Assembly (NCBI GenBank): GCA_964494325.1
Contig: CAZBTJ010000130.1
Location: 1-15,552, forward strand
Length of the DNA: 15,552 bases
Origin: JAIPFM01 sp964494325
Lineage (GTDB): Bacteria > Planctomycetota > Phycisphaerae > Sedimentisphaerales > Anaerobacaceae
Direction of reading: 5' to 3'
The notes beneath the pieces were generated by a model. It did no database searches. It worked only from the letters and a program-made list of their open reading frames with translations, and was not told where the DNA came from. Shown one piece after another: positions 6,828 to 13,718 of the stretch. Numbering within the stretch: the stretch's first letter is position 1; every line of letters begins with the position of its first letter. A program made the translations under genes and the position numbers.

Positions 6828-9686
6828 ATGTCTGACAAGAGCAAGGGCTATCGTGACACATTGAATCTGCCAAAAACCGGCTTTTCCATGAAAGCCAATT
6901 TGGTGCAGAAAGAGCCGCAACTACGAAAGCAATGGGCCAAAAACAACATTTATTCGCGAATCCGTGAGGCACGCAAGGGTTCGCCCATGTATATTTTGCA
7001 TGATGGTCCCCCCTACGCCAATGGCGATATTCACATGGGACACGTGATCAACAAGGTGCTCAAGGACTTTGTAATCAAGTACAGAACAATGACGGGTTTT
7101 GATGCCCCATACATCCCTGGATGGGATTGCCATGGTCTGCCCATTGAATCCAAAGTGATGACGGACCTGGGTGATCAGGCCCGAGGTATGGACAAACAGA
7201 CCATCCGAAAAGACTGCAAAAAATACGCGAGCAAATATGTAAAATTACAGAGCAAACAGTTTCAGGCCTTGGGTGTGTTTGGGGACTATGACCACCCTTA
7301 TCTCACGTTTAAACCCAAATACGAAGAAGGCATCCTCGAAGTGTTTGCGGATCTGGTGGACAAGAACATCGTCTACAAACAACTCAAACCCATTCACTGG
7401 TCTGTGGGCTGCGAGACAGCGTTGGCTGAGGCAGAACTGGAGTATCAGGACATCACCTCTTCGAGCGTGTATGCCAACTTCCCAGCCAATAGCGTGGCTG
7501 TTGATGAACTGATAGATCTTGGCCTGATGACGCGTAAGGCTGCTGATCAGTCCAAAGTATGCTTTATGATCTGGACAACCACGCCCTGGACGCTTGCAGC
7601 CAATCTGGCCGTGGCAGTGAATCCGCATCTCGACTATGTCAGTTTGTCCTATGAAAAAAATGGCCAGCCCTTTGTGTCTGTGGTGGGTGCAGATCGTGTG
7701 AAAGCGATTATTGCTGCGGGCGAGCTGGCCGACGGCCAGTACCAGGTCAGTGACACCAAAGTCAAGGGCTGCGATCTCGAAGGCCTGCGATACACCCATC
7801 CCTTTGTCGCCACCAATCCCACAGACAAGGATGCGTACAAGGTGATTGGGGCCGATTATGTGACCACTGAAGATGGCTCCGGCCTGGTGCATACTGCCCC
7901 GGGACATGGCCAGGAGGACTATGTGGCTGGCCAGAAGAATGGCCTGGCTGTGTATTCCCCGGTGAACGACGACGGGACCTATGACAACACCGTGCCTGAG
8001 TGGCTCATCGGCAAGAGCGTTTTGTCTGTGGACAAGGAAGTGAATGCCCATTTGGCAGACATCGGTCTGCTGTTCTCTCAAAAGGATATATTGCACAGTT
8101 ACCCCCATTGCTGGCGAAGCAAGGGACCCGTGATTTTCAGGGCCACGGAACAGTGGTTTGTCGGCGTAGATCGCAAGATTGAGGCCTATGGAAAAACACT
8201 GCGTGAACTCGCTGAACAGAGCACACACTCTGTCAACTGGATTCCAGCCTGGGGCCAGAAACGTATTGATGGGATGCTTGAGTCCAGACCCGACTGGTGT
8301 ATCAGTCGTCAGCGAAGCTGGGGCCTGCCCATTCCCGCGTTTGTAAACAGCCAGGGCGATTCGCTCTTGACCAAAGAGTCGGTCATGGCAGTGGCCAAAC
8401 ATATCGGAGAACGAGGTTCCAATAGCTGGTTCTCAGACACGCCCCAGGAAATTCTGGGTGACAACTTCGATTTGCCAGAAGGTTTTTCATGGGACGACCT
8501 GCACAAGGAAGAGAACATCTTTGATGTGTGGTTTGAGTCTGGCTGTAGCTGGTACAGTGTATGCGTCAAAGAAGCAGGCTGGGCCCTGCCCGTGGACCTG
8601 TATTTGGAAGGGTCCGATCAACACCGTGGCTGGTTTCAACTCTCGCTGCTGCCCGGCTTGGGTGCCACAGGCAAGCCCCCGTTCAAGAGTGTTCTAACGC
8701 ACGGTTTTACAGTCGACGAAAAAGGCATGAAACAGTCCAAGTCACTTGGTAACTATGTGAATGCCCTGGACGAAATCAACAAATACGGATCAGACATTTT
8801 GCGTTTGTGGGTCTCCAGTGTCAATTACCAGGAAGACATACGTTGTAATGACCAAATCATTGGCCGCATGCAGGACGCCTATCGCAAGATCAGGAACACA
8901 CTTCGATACCTGTTTGGCAATACCAATGATTTTAACCCAAACACCGACGCAGTCGCCTTTGATTCGATGTATGCGATTGATCAGTGGGCTCTTCAAAAAC
9001 TCAATACCCTTGTGGCTGAGGTACACAATGCCAATGAAACCTTCGTCTTTCATCGGATCTTTTCTCTGATCTACCATTTTTGCACGGTGGAAATGAGTAG
9101 CATTTACATGGATGTGCTCAAAGATCGGATGTACTGCGAAGCCTCAGACAGCGCGTCACGACGCAGCGCACAAACAGCCATGTCAGAGATTCTGAACACG
9201 TTGATCCGGCTGCTGGCACCCATTTTGGTGCATACCTGCGAAGAGGCATGGGAAGCCCTTCAATATAAGCCTGAAGACGTGGACTCTGTCCATCTGGCCA
9301 CTATGCCCAATGCCAATGTGTCACTGACTGGCAAATTTTCCCCACAACAATGGGATTGCTTACTTGCGCTGCGTGATAACGTTCTTCGATCCCTCGAAGG
9401 TCTCAGACAGGACAAAGCCATTGCCAGCAATCAGGAAGCCAGTGTCCTCATCCAATGTAATCAAGAGACAGCAGACCTCTTGAATGCATTTGGCATTGAC
9501 CAGTACGCAGCCCTGTGCATTGTAAGTGAGGTTGAAGTCGTTGCAGGCGAGGAAGACGCCGCGACCGTCTCTGCCACCAAGTGTCAGGCTCAGAAGTGCC
9601 AGCGATGTTGGAATTATACACCCAGCGTGGGGACCCATCCATCTCACACAGACCTGTGTGACAGATGCCACGCCGTTCTGGTATAA
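6828..9686 (+). CDS. ileS: Isoleucyl-tRNA synthetase
   Basis: Charges tRNA-Ile with isoleucine in the cytoplasm and edits mischarged valine. At 952 residues it is full length for the bacterial type (E. coli has about 938). The class I HIGH region is PPYANGDIHMGH (61-72). The CP1 editing domain shows TTTPWTLA (250-257) and the GHGQEDY stretch. The C-terminal zinc knuckle is complete, with Cys924, Cys927, Cys944 and Cys947, which is typical of the bacterial rather than the eukaryote-like, mupirocin-resistant type. The class I signature loop reads KQSKS (635-639) where KMSKS is usual; the codon is CAG, two changes away from ATG, so a single-base read error does not explain it. The start is well supported: GAGGA at 6816-6820 lies 7 bases before the ATG. 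The gene is monocistronic, between its own promoter and a strong terminator at 9709. Confidence 0.98.
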   Translation: MSDKSKGYRDTLNLPKTGFSMKANLVQKEPQLRKQWAKNNIYSRIREARKGSPMYILHDGPPYANGDIHMGHVINKVLKDFVIKYRTMTGFDAPYIPGWDCHGLPIESKVMTDLGDQARGMDKQTIRKDCKKYASKYVKLQSKQFQALGVFGDYDHPYLTFKPKYEEGILEVFADLVDKNIVYKQLKPIHWSVGCETALAEAELEYQDITSSSVYANFPANSVAVDELIDLGLMTRKAADQSKVCFMIWTTTPWTLAANLAVAVNPHLDYVSLSYEKNGQPFVSVVGADRVKAIIAAGELADGQYQVSDTKVKGCDLEGLRYTHPFVATNPTDKDAYKVIGADYVTTEDGSGLVHTAPGHGQEDYVAGQKNGLAVYSPVNDDGTYDNTVPEWLIGKSVLSVDKEVNAHLADIGLLFSQKDILHSYPHCWRSKGPVIFRATEQWFVGVDRKIEAYGKTLRELAEQSTHSVNWIPAWGQKRIDGMLESRPDWCISRQRSWGLPIPAFVNSQGDSLLTKESVMAVAKHIGERGSNSWFSDTPQEILGDNFDLPEGFSWDDLHKEENIFDVWFESGCSWYSVCVKEAGWALPVDLYLEGSDQHRGWFQLSLLPGLGATGKPPFKSVLTHGFTVDEKGMKQSKSLGNYVNALDEINKYGSDILRLWVSSVNYQEDIRCNDQIIGRMQDAYRKIRNTLRYLFGNTNDFNPNTDAVAFDSMYAIDQWALQKLNTLVAEVHNANETFVFHRIFSLIYHFCTVEMSSIYMDVLKDRMYCEASDSASRRSAQTAMSEILNTLIRLLAPILVHTCEEAWEALQYKPEDVDSVHLATMPNANVSLTGKFSPQQWDCLLALRDNVLRSLEGLRQDKAIASNQEASVLIQCNQETADLLNAFGIDQYAALCIVSEVEVVAGEEDAATVSATKCQAQKCQRCWNYTPSVGTHPSHTDLCDRCHAVLV

Positions 9687-9708
9687 CGGCCTTTGTGAAT
9701 CATGTTTT

Positions 9709-9741
9709 AGCCCGGCCCATGAGGTGTCCGGGCTTTTTTTT
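9709..9741 (+). terminator. Intrinsic terminator of ileS
   Basis: The stem AGCCCGG (9709-9715) pairs with CCGGGCT (9728-9734) across a 12-base loop and runs directly into a T-run reaching 9741. It begins 22 bases after the ileS stop codon. G/C-rich stem plus immediate U-tract is the classical arrangement. Confidence 0.93.
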
Positions 9742-9746
9742 GACCT

Positions 9747-9768
9747 GATCGCGACATATGTCGCGATC
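9747..9768. repeat. Perfect 22-bp palindrome after the ileS terminator
   Basis: Bases 9747-9768 are identical to their own reverse complement, with half-site GATCGCGACAT. It has no loop-forming spacer, so it looks more like a dimeric protein-binding site, or the core of a dispersed repeat, than an RNA hairpin. It starts 5 bases after the T-run of the ileS terminator and lies about 100 bases upstream of the promoter of the small gene at 9954. A short direct repeat, CTGTCAC, follows at 9773-9779 and 9786-9792. Confidence 0.8.
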
Positions 9769-9868
9769 TCACCTGTCACTAGGGACTGTCACACCCCTCC
9801 TTACTCACCTATTTTACCTCTATTAACCCTAAAAAACTTAAATTTTAATGGATTCCTATTTTTCTTTA

Positions 9869-9897
9869 TTGATTGCCTAGAAAGTGACGATTATAGT
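9869..9897 (+). promoter_or_regulatory. Promoter of the small DNA-binding-like gene
   Basis: TTGATT (9869-9874), a 17-base spacer and TATAGT (9892-9897) make a good sigma-70-type match, with an A/T-rich stretch upstream. Initiation would leave a leader of about 50 bases before the ATG at 9954. Confidence 0.65.
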
Positions 9898-9953
9898 ACC
9901 CATTGAGATTATTTTCTAATTACATTGCGGACTTATTTGAAAGGAGTCGCACA

Positions 9954-10148
9954 ATGGCTAAGAAGAAACTCACCAAAGGGCTGTGGACCAAAGAAGATCT
10001 CAAGGTTCTGAAGTCGATGTTTTCCAACAATCCCACAGCAGATGTCGCTGCCAAGCTAGATCGTCCTACCGAGGCGGTCAAGAAAAAAGCATCTCGCATG
10101 GGACTACGAAAAACCAAGAAATACATGAAGACTCTGGGACGCTCTTAA
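9954..10148 (+). CDS. Small basic protein, putative GcrA/Myb-like helix-turn-helix
   Basis: A 64-residue, lysine/arginine-rich protein of unknown function. The core runs from GLWTKEDLKVLKSMF (residues 9-23) through a helix-turn-helix-like DVAAKLDRPTEAVKKKASRMGL stretch (about 30-51) to a basic tail (RKTKKYMKTLGRS). The spacing of W-T-x-E-D, a hydrophobic L-K helix, AAKL, T-x-x-A-V and R-x-G-L resembles the N-terminal DNA-binding domain of GcrA cell-cycle regulators and other SANT/Myb-like short domains; this is pattern recognition, not a search result. It is much shorter than GcrA (about 170 residues) and has no C-terminal domain. The start is firm: AAGGAG (9941-9946) stands 7 bases before the ATG, whereas an in-frame upstream ATG at 9903 has no such site. 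It has its own promoter and stands alone between ileS and trpS. A nucleoid-associated or transcription-regulator role is plausible but unproven. Confidence 0.85.
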   Translation: MAKKKLTKGLWTKEDLKVLKSMFSNNPTADVAAKLDRPTEAVKKKASRMGLRKTKKYMKTLGRS

Positions 10149-10181
10149 TCGCGTCCGAAGTTTCATTATTTTGCGATCTCA

Positions 10182-10270
10182 AAAGACGCTCCACCGGCAT
10201 CACATCATAGTTTTACGGGTTAGTTCTGTTGGATGTAGATTCTGTGCTGATGGAGTGTCTTTCTTCATTT
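10182..10270 (+). repeat. Imperfect inverted repeat, possible structured 3' UTR or terminator
   Basis: AAAGACGCTCCA (10182-10193) pairs with TGGAGTGTCTTT (10251-10262) over 12 positions with one G-T wobble, enclosing 57 bases. Inside the loop, ACATC (10202-10206) can pair with GATGT (10232-10236). A T-rich run (CTTCATTTTTT) follows the right arm. It may end transcription of the small gene upstream or be a small structured RNA; the large loop makes a simple intrinsic terminator uncertain. Confidence 0.4.
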
Positions 10271-10291
10271 TTTGACCCCACCTCAAATTTC

Positions 10292-10320
10292 TTGACTTTT
10301 TGGCCCCCCGTCTCTATAGT
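10292..10320 (+). promoter_or_regulatory. Promoter of the trpS-scpA operon
   Basis: TTGACT (10292-10297), a 17-base spacer and TATAGT (10315-10320) match sigma-70 consensus well. The spacer contains a run of C. The leader to the trpS start would be about 57 bases. I see no Trp-rich leader peptide or attenuator pair in it. Confidence 0.75.
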
Positions 10321-10383
10321 CCAGGTCTAACTTGTTCTAATCCATTGCATTGATTCCCTGGGAAACTATTTGGAGATCCATCC

Positions 10384-11352
10384 TTGAGAGTACTATCAGG
10401 TATCCAGCCGTCAGGCCAACTTCATATTGGCAATTATTTTGGTGCCATGCAGCAACATCTGGAACTTCAGACTGAGCATGATGGCTTCTACTTCATTGCA
10501 GATTACCACGCCATGACCAGCAACCCTGATCCTCAGGACCTGGCTGGGCGTTCCCTGGATGTGGCTATGGACTATCTCGCCCTGGGATTAAACCCTGAAA
10601 AAACCGTATTTTGGCGTCAATCTGACGTACCTGAGGTACTGGAACTGGCCTGGTTGTTATCCTGTGTTACTCCCATGGGATTACTTCAACGATGTGTCAG
10701 TTTCAAAGACAAGGTCGCTCAAGGCTTAGTAGCCAACCATGGTTTGTTCGCCTATCCTGTGCTTCAGGCGGCGGATATTCTGGCATTCAACTCCAATCTG
10801 GTGCCTGTGGGCGCAGACCAAAAGCAGCACATCGAGATCACCCGTGACATTGCCACCCGGTTTAACAACACGTATGGCGAGCTTCTGACCATACCTGAAC
10901 CACGTATTATCGAATCTGTGGCTGTGGTGCCTGGCGTTGATGGACGCAAAATGAGCAAGAGCTACGACAATACCCTGGAAATATTTGCGTCACCAAAGCA
11001 AGCCAAGAAGAAGATTATGCGCGTGGTTACAGACTCCACCCCTGTGGAAGATGCCAAGGACCCTGCCACGTGCAATGTGTTTGCCCTGCTTAAGCTGGTG
11101 GCTGACCCCGCAGAACTGGCCGAATGGGAAACACGCTATAGAAACGGCGGCATGGGCTACGGTGACGCAAAGAAGCGTTTGGCTGAGCTGATGGTGGCCT
11201 ATTTTGAGCCATACCGTCAGAAACGTCAAGACCTAGCCAACAATTTGGATTACGTGCACGAGGTCCTGGCCAAGGGTGCTGAACGTGCCCAAACCGTGGC
11301 TCGAGAAACACTGAACAAGGCACGCACAGCCGTGGGACTCATTGGCATATAA
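10384..11352 (+). CDS. trpS: Tryptophanyl-tRNA synthetase
   Basis: Class Ic synthetase that charges tRNA-Trp; cytoplasmic homodimer. At 322 residues it is the normal bacterial length. The signature PSGQLHIGN (9-17) and a canonical KMSKS (189-193, in GRKMSKSYDNT) are both intact. The GADQKQHIE segment (143-151) lines the active site, and a DILAFNSNLVPVG stretch precedes it. Translation starts at TTG: GGAG (10372-10375) lies 8 bases upstream, and the protein then begins MRVLSGIQPSG, exactly where the family's first beta strand begins. scpA starts 11 bases after the stop codon, so the two are almost certainly co-transcribed from the promoter at 10292. Confidence 0.97.
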   Translation: MRVLSGIQPSGQLHIGNYFGAMQQHLELQTEHDGFYFIADYHAMTSNPDPQDLAGRSLDVAMDYLALGLNPEKTVFWRQSDVPEVLELAWLLSCVTPMGLLQRCVSFKDKVAQGLVANHGLFAYPVLQAADILAFNSNLVPVGADQKQHIEITRDIATRFNNTYGELLTIPEPRIIESVAVVPGVDGRKMSKSYDNTLEIFASPKQAKKKIMRVVTDSTPVEDAKDPATCNVFALLKLVADPAELAEWETRYRNGGMGYGDAKKRLAELMVAYFEPYRQKRQDLANNLDYVHEVLAKGAERAQTVARETLNKARTAVGLIGI

Positions 11353-11363
11353 GAAAGACTGAC

Positions 11364-12356
11364 GTGGTAAACTACCGAGTTAATCTGGACATCTTTGCAG
11401 GTCCTCTGGATCTGTTGCTCTATCTTGTTCGCAAGGAAGAGGTGGATATTTATGATATTCCCATCTCAGTGATAACGGATCAATACGTCAAGTACATTGA
11501 GGTGCTCAATCGTCTGGACATTGATGTGGCAGGTGATTTTCTGGTTATGGCTGCCACATTGATGGAAATAAAATCTGCCATGCTTCTTCCCAAGGTCGAC
11601 TCAGAGCAGCTTGAAGAAGGCCAAAAGAATGACCCAAGAGCAGAATTGGTGCGCCAGCTTCTGGAATACAAGAAATTTAAAGATGCTGCCAACCTGCTCA
11701 ATGCCGCTTCGGGAGAACAAAGCGAACGCTACACCAGGCCAGACACCATTATCGGTCGGTTAGAACCCCAGCAGGAGCCAGACCTGGATCTAGATCAAAT
11801 CAACATTTGGAACCTGCTTGAAGCATTTGATGAAATCTGCAAGGCCACGGGCCAATTTGCCCACCTCAAAAGCATCAAAGACGACACCCCCATTGACCTG
11901 TACCAAATTGAACTACTGGCCAGACTCCAAAGCGAAGGCGCACTCACATTCAGACGTATTTTCGAAGCTCAGCCCAATCGGCTTGTCATGGTAGGTCAGT
12001 TCCTGGCCCTTCTGGAGCTGATTCGAGGTAAACTCATATGGGTAGAGCAGGACAAAAACAGCCCCGACCTGTATCTTCGTGCCCTCACGGATGAGCCTGC
12101 AGAACAGGCTGTCCAGCGAGTCATTCTGGCCGTAGGACAAGACTTCAGTCATCTTGACGAAACCGTCAATGAACCCTCAGAACAGGTATCCGAACCTGAT
12201 GTCGTTGCAGAACAGACCAATGAATCAGAGGATAAGGTGGCTCCGGCCAAACCAGAGGCCCCACCCATCCCCATTGTGGAACTCCCTGATCAACCATCAA
12301 AAAAAACCGAAGAGGCGGTGGTTGATGTGGAGTTGCCACCCAAAGATTGGCCTTGA
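11364..12356 (+). CDS. scpA: Segregation and condensation protein A
   Basis: Kleisin subunit that bridges the SMC heads in the bacterial condensin complex SMC-ScpA-ScpB, which compacts and segregates the chromosome. The N-terminal part reads NLDIFAGPLDLLLYLVRKEE (7-26), the diagnostic ScpA opening, followed by the helical neck-binding region (FLVMAATLMEIKSAMLLPK, 59-77). The winged-helix C-terminal domain that contacts the SMC cap is visible around 175-240 (LLARLQSEGALTFRRIF and then VGQFLALLELIRG). The protein is 330 residues, against about 240-280 usually; the surplus is a Pro/Glu-rich, probably disordered tail from about 265 to the end. The start is GTG at 11364, with only a weak purine-rich stretch upstream, 11 bases after trpS. 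The usual partner gene scpB does not follow; trxA does, under its own promoter. Confidence 0.94.
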   Translation: MVNYRVNLDIFAGPLDLLLYLVRKEEVDIYDIPISVITDQYVKYIEVLNRLDIDVAGDFLVMAATLMEIKSAMLLPKVDSEQLEEGQKNDPRAELVRQLLEYKKFKDAANLLNAASGEQSERYTRPDTIIGRLEPQQEPDLDLDQINIWNLLEAFDEICKATGQFAHLKSIKDDTPIDLYQIELLARLQSEGALTFRRIFEAQPNRLVMVGQFLALLELIRGKLIWVEQDKNSPDLYLRALTDEPAEQAVQRVILAVGQDFSHLDETVNEPSEQVSEPDVVAEQTNESEDKVAPAKPEAPPIPIVELPDQPSKKTEEAVVDVELPPKDWP

Positions 12357-12363
12357 TTAATGT

Positions 12364-12392
12364 TTGACAAACACCTGATAGAACCCTAGAAT
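12364..12392 (+). promoter_or_regulatory. Promoter of trxA, with a palindrome over the -35 box
   Basis: A consensus TTGACA (12364-12369), a 17-base spacer and TAGAAT (12387-12392) make a strong sigma-70-type promoter just 8 bases after the scpA stop codon. The -35 box is embedded in TGTTTG-A-CAAACA (12361-12373), a perfect 6-bp inverted repeat around one base, which could be an operator half-pair. No terminator is visible between scpA and this promoter, so readthrough is possible. Confidence 0.8.
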
Positions 12393-12446
12393 AACCGCTT
12401 GATTTTATTACTGGAAAGCTCGACATTTTTTTCGAAGGAAAACAAT

Positions 12447-12773
12447 ATGGCCGCAAATGTGATTGAATTAACGGATGCAACATTTGATGAAATCGTTCAC
12501 AACAGCGATGTGCCTGTACTCGTGGACTTCTGGGCGCCTTGGTGCGGCCCTTGCAAAATGCTTGGCCCCATTATTGAAGAAATCTCTAATGAGTATGCTG
12601 ACACAGCAAAGATTTGCAGAATCAACACAGACGACGCCCGGGATAGTGCGATCGAATTTGGCATCAGTGCCATTCCCACCACCATTCTCTTTAAAGATGG
12701 TCAAGTCCAGAAAAAATGGGTTGGCCTGACCAGCAAGAAAGATATTTCTGAAGCGATTGAAGAGCAACTCTAG
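12447..12773 (+). CDS. trxA: Thioredoxin
   Basis: Small cytoplasmic dithiol oxidoreductase that reduces protein disulfides and is itself reduced by thioredoxin reductase. At 108 residues it is the standard thioredoxin 1 length. The active site WCGPC is at 32-36 within VDFWAPWCGPCKMLGP, with the buried Asp at 27. The cis-proline is Pro77 in SAIPTT, and the LFKDGQ turn and WVG strand follow in the expected places. The start is decided by GAAGGAA (12434-12440), 6 bases before the ATG at 12447; an in-frame ATG at 12399 would add 16 residues not found in the family. The gene has its own strong promoter and is followed after 12 bases by the TSUP gene, forming an operon. Confidence 0.96.
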   Translation: MAANVIELTDATFDEIVHNSDVPVLVDFWAPWCGPCKMLGPIIEEISNEYADTAKICRINTDDARDSAIEFGISAIPTTILFKDGQVQKKWVGLTSKKDISEAIEEQL

Positions 12774-12785
12774 AATAGGTAGAGA

Positions 12786-13553
12786 ATGTTCATGATTGAT
12801 CTGTCTCTGGGTTGCCTTGGCCTCCTGTTCGCCGCCGCTCTTTTGGGTGGGTTCGTCGATTCCATCGCAGGTGGGGGAGGCATTATCACTGTCCCGGCAC
12901 TTTTAGCGGTCGGCTTCCCGCCTCACCTGGCACTGGGGACCAACAAGCTGCAAGCCAGTTTTGGCAGTCTCACGGCAACACTCAACTATCGCCGCGGCAA
13001 CATGCTAAGGTTGCGCGACCTTGTGCTCGGTATCGGCTTCACCGCCCTGGGTGCCTGCATCGGAACCATGACCGTTCAAGTCATGTCTGCGGATTCTCTG
13101 AAGCATATTATTCCGGTCTTGCTTGTCATCATCTTTGTGTATGTGCTCTGTAATCCGAAACTGGGGACCACGCACAAATCTCATCGTTTGGTTCCATGGT
13201 TGTTCTATCTTGTGTTCGGGTGCTTGATTGGTTTTTATGATGGTTTTTTTGGGCCGGGCACGGGATCCATCTGGACGATTGCCTTGGTTCTGTGGCTTGG
13301 ATTTGACCTCAAGAAAGCTACCGCACACACAAAGGCCTTGAACTTCACAAGCAATATCGTAGCGTTGGTTACTTTTTTTTTGGGTGGACAAGTGGTTGTT
13401 TTCGCGGGCATCACCATGGGGATCGGCCAGATGATCGGCGCCTATGCGGGCTCACATCTGGTCCTGAATCGTGGCACCCGCTTTGTTCGAATGTTCTTTC
13501 TCTGTGTGGTGGCAATCACCATCACCAAGCTGCTTTGGTCCACCTATCTCTAG
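12786..13553 (+). CDS. YfcA-like TSUP (TauE/SafE) family membrane protein
   Basis: A 255-residue inner-membrane protein of the TSUP family, members of which are thought to move sulfur-containing anions or other small organic anions; the substrate here cannot be read from sequence. The two pseudo-repeat signatures are visible: FVDSIAGGGGIITVPALL (23-40) with GTNKLQASFGS (51-61), and YDGFFGPGTGS (151-161) with KATAHTKALNFTSN (177-190). This pattern is closest to E. coli YfcA as I remember it. Hydrophobic segments lie at about 5-25, 33-48, 79-99, 106-122, 136-150, 161-173, 188-228 and 233-252, giving 7-8 membrane spans. An ATG at 12792 is an alternative start; the Shine-Dalgarno (AGGTAGAGA) is mediocre for either. 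It is co-transcribed with trxA, a pairing that would suit sulfur metabolism but may be incidental. Its TAG stop codon lies in the left end of the inverted-repeat element at 13550. Confidence 0.9.
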   Translation: MFMIDLSLGCLGLLFAAALLGGFVDSIAGGGGIITVPALLAVGFPPHLALGTNKLQASFGSLTATLNYRRGNMLRLRDLVLGIGFTALGACIGTMTVQVMSADSLKHIIPVLLVIIFVYVLCNPKLGTTHKSHRLVPWLFYLVFGCLIGFYDGFFGPGTGSIWTIALVLWLGFDLKKATAHTKALNFTSNIVALVTFFLGGQVVVFAGITMGIGQMIGAYAGSHLVLNRGTRFVRMFFLCVVAITITKLLWSTYL

Positions 13554-13718
13554 GAGCCTGTCGGAGAACCGGACTGGCTTCGAGCGGCCCTTTTAATCTC
13601 TGGACTGCGTCCGGCTGTATCGCCTATAAAACCAACATAGGCTGCTTCGCCGTCCTTGCCAGAGATTAAAATTGCTCGCTCTCGGGCCTTAACGCCGGGT
13701 TCTCAGACACACTCCTAG
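13550..13718. mobile_element. MITE-like nested inverted-repeat element, no coding capacity
   Basis: This 169-bp element fills the whole gap between two convergent genes. Terminal inverted repeats of 21 bp (13550-13570 and 13698-13718) agree at 18 of 21 positions; both begin CTAGGAG and end GAGAACC. Nested inside are a perfect 13-bp pair (TTTTAATCTCTGG 13591-13603 with 13659-13671), CGAGC/GCTCG (13581-13585, 13674-13678), CGGC/GCCG (13612-13615, 13649-13652) and a central GCCTAT/ATAGGC hairpin (13622-13627, 13637-13642). The whole can fold as one long interrupted hairpin. The organisation fits a miniature inverted-repeat element or REP-like palindrome; it could also serve as a bidirectional terminator, although no U-tract follows either arm. 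No obvious target-site duplication is seen, and no second copy occurs in this window. Confidence 0.7.

Noticed and set aside
7245..8402. Long minus-strand open frame (385 codons) inside ileS
   Set aside because: It lies wholly antisense to a clear tRNA synthetase, and its translation is rich in His, Gly and Cys with no recognisable domain. It looks like a shadow of codon bias.
12399..12446. Upstream in-frame ATG giving thioredoxin a 16-residue extension
   Set aside because: The extension is not a signal peptide or family feature, and the strong GAAGGAA site lies just before the ATG at 12447.
13550..13718. Simple rho-independent terminator between the convergent genes
   Set aside because: Neither arm is followed by a T-run, and the several nested repeats with conserved ends are more elaborate than a terminator needs. 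A terminating role may still exist as a side effect.
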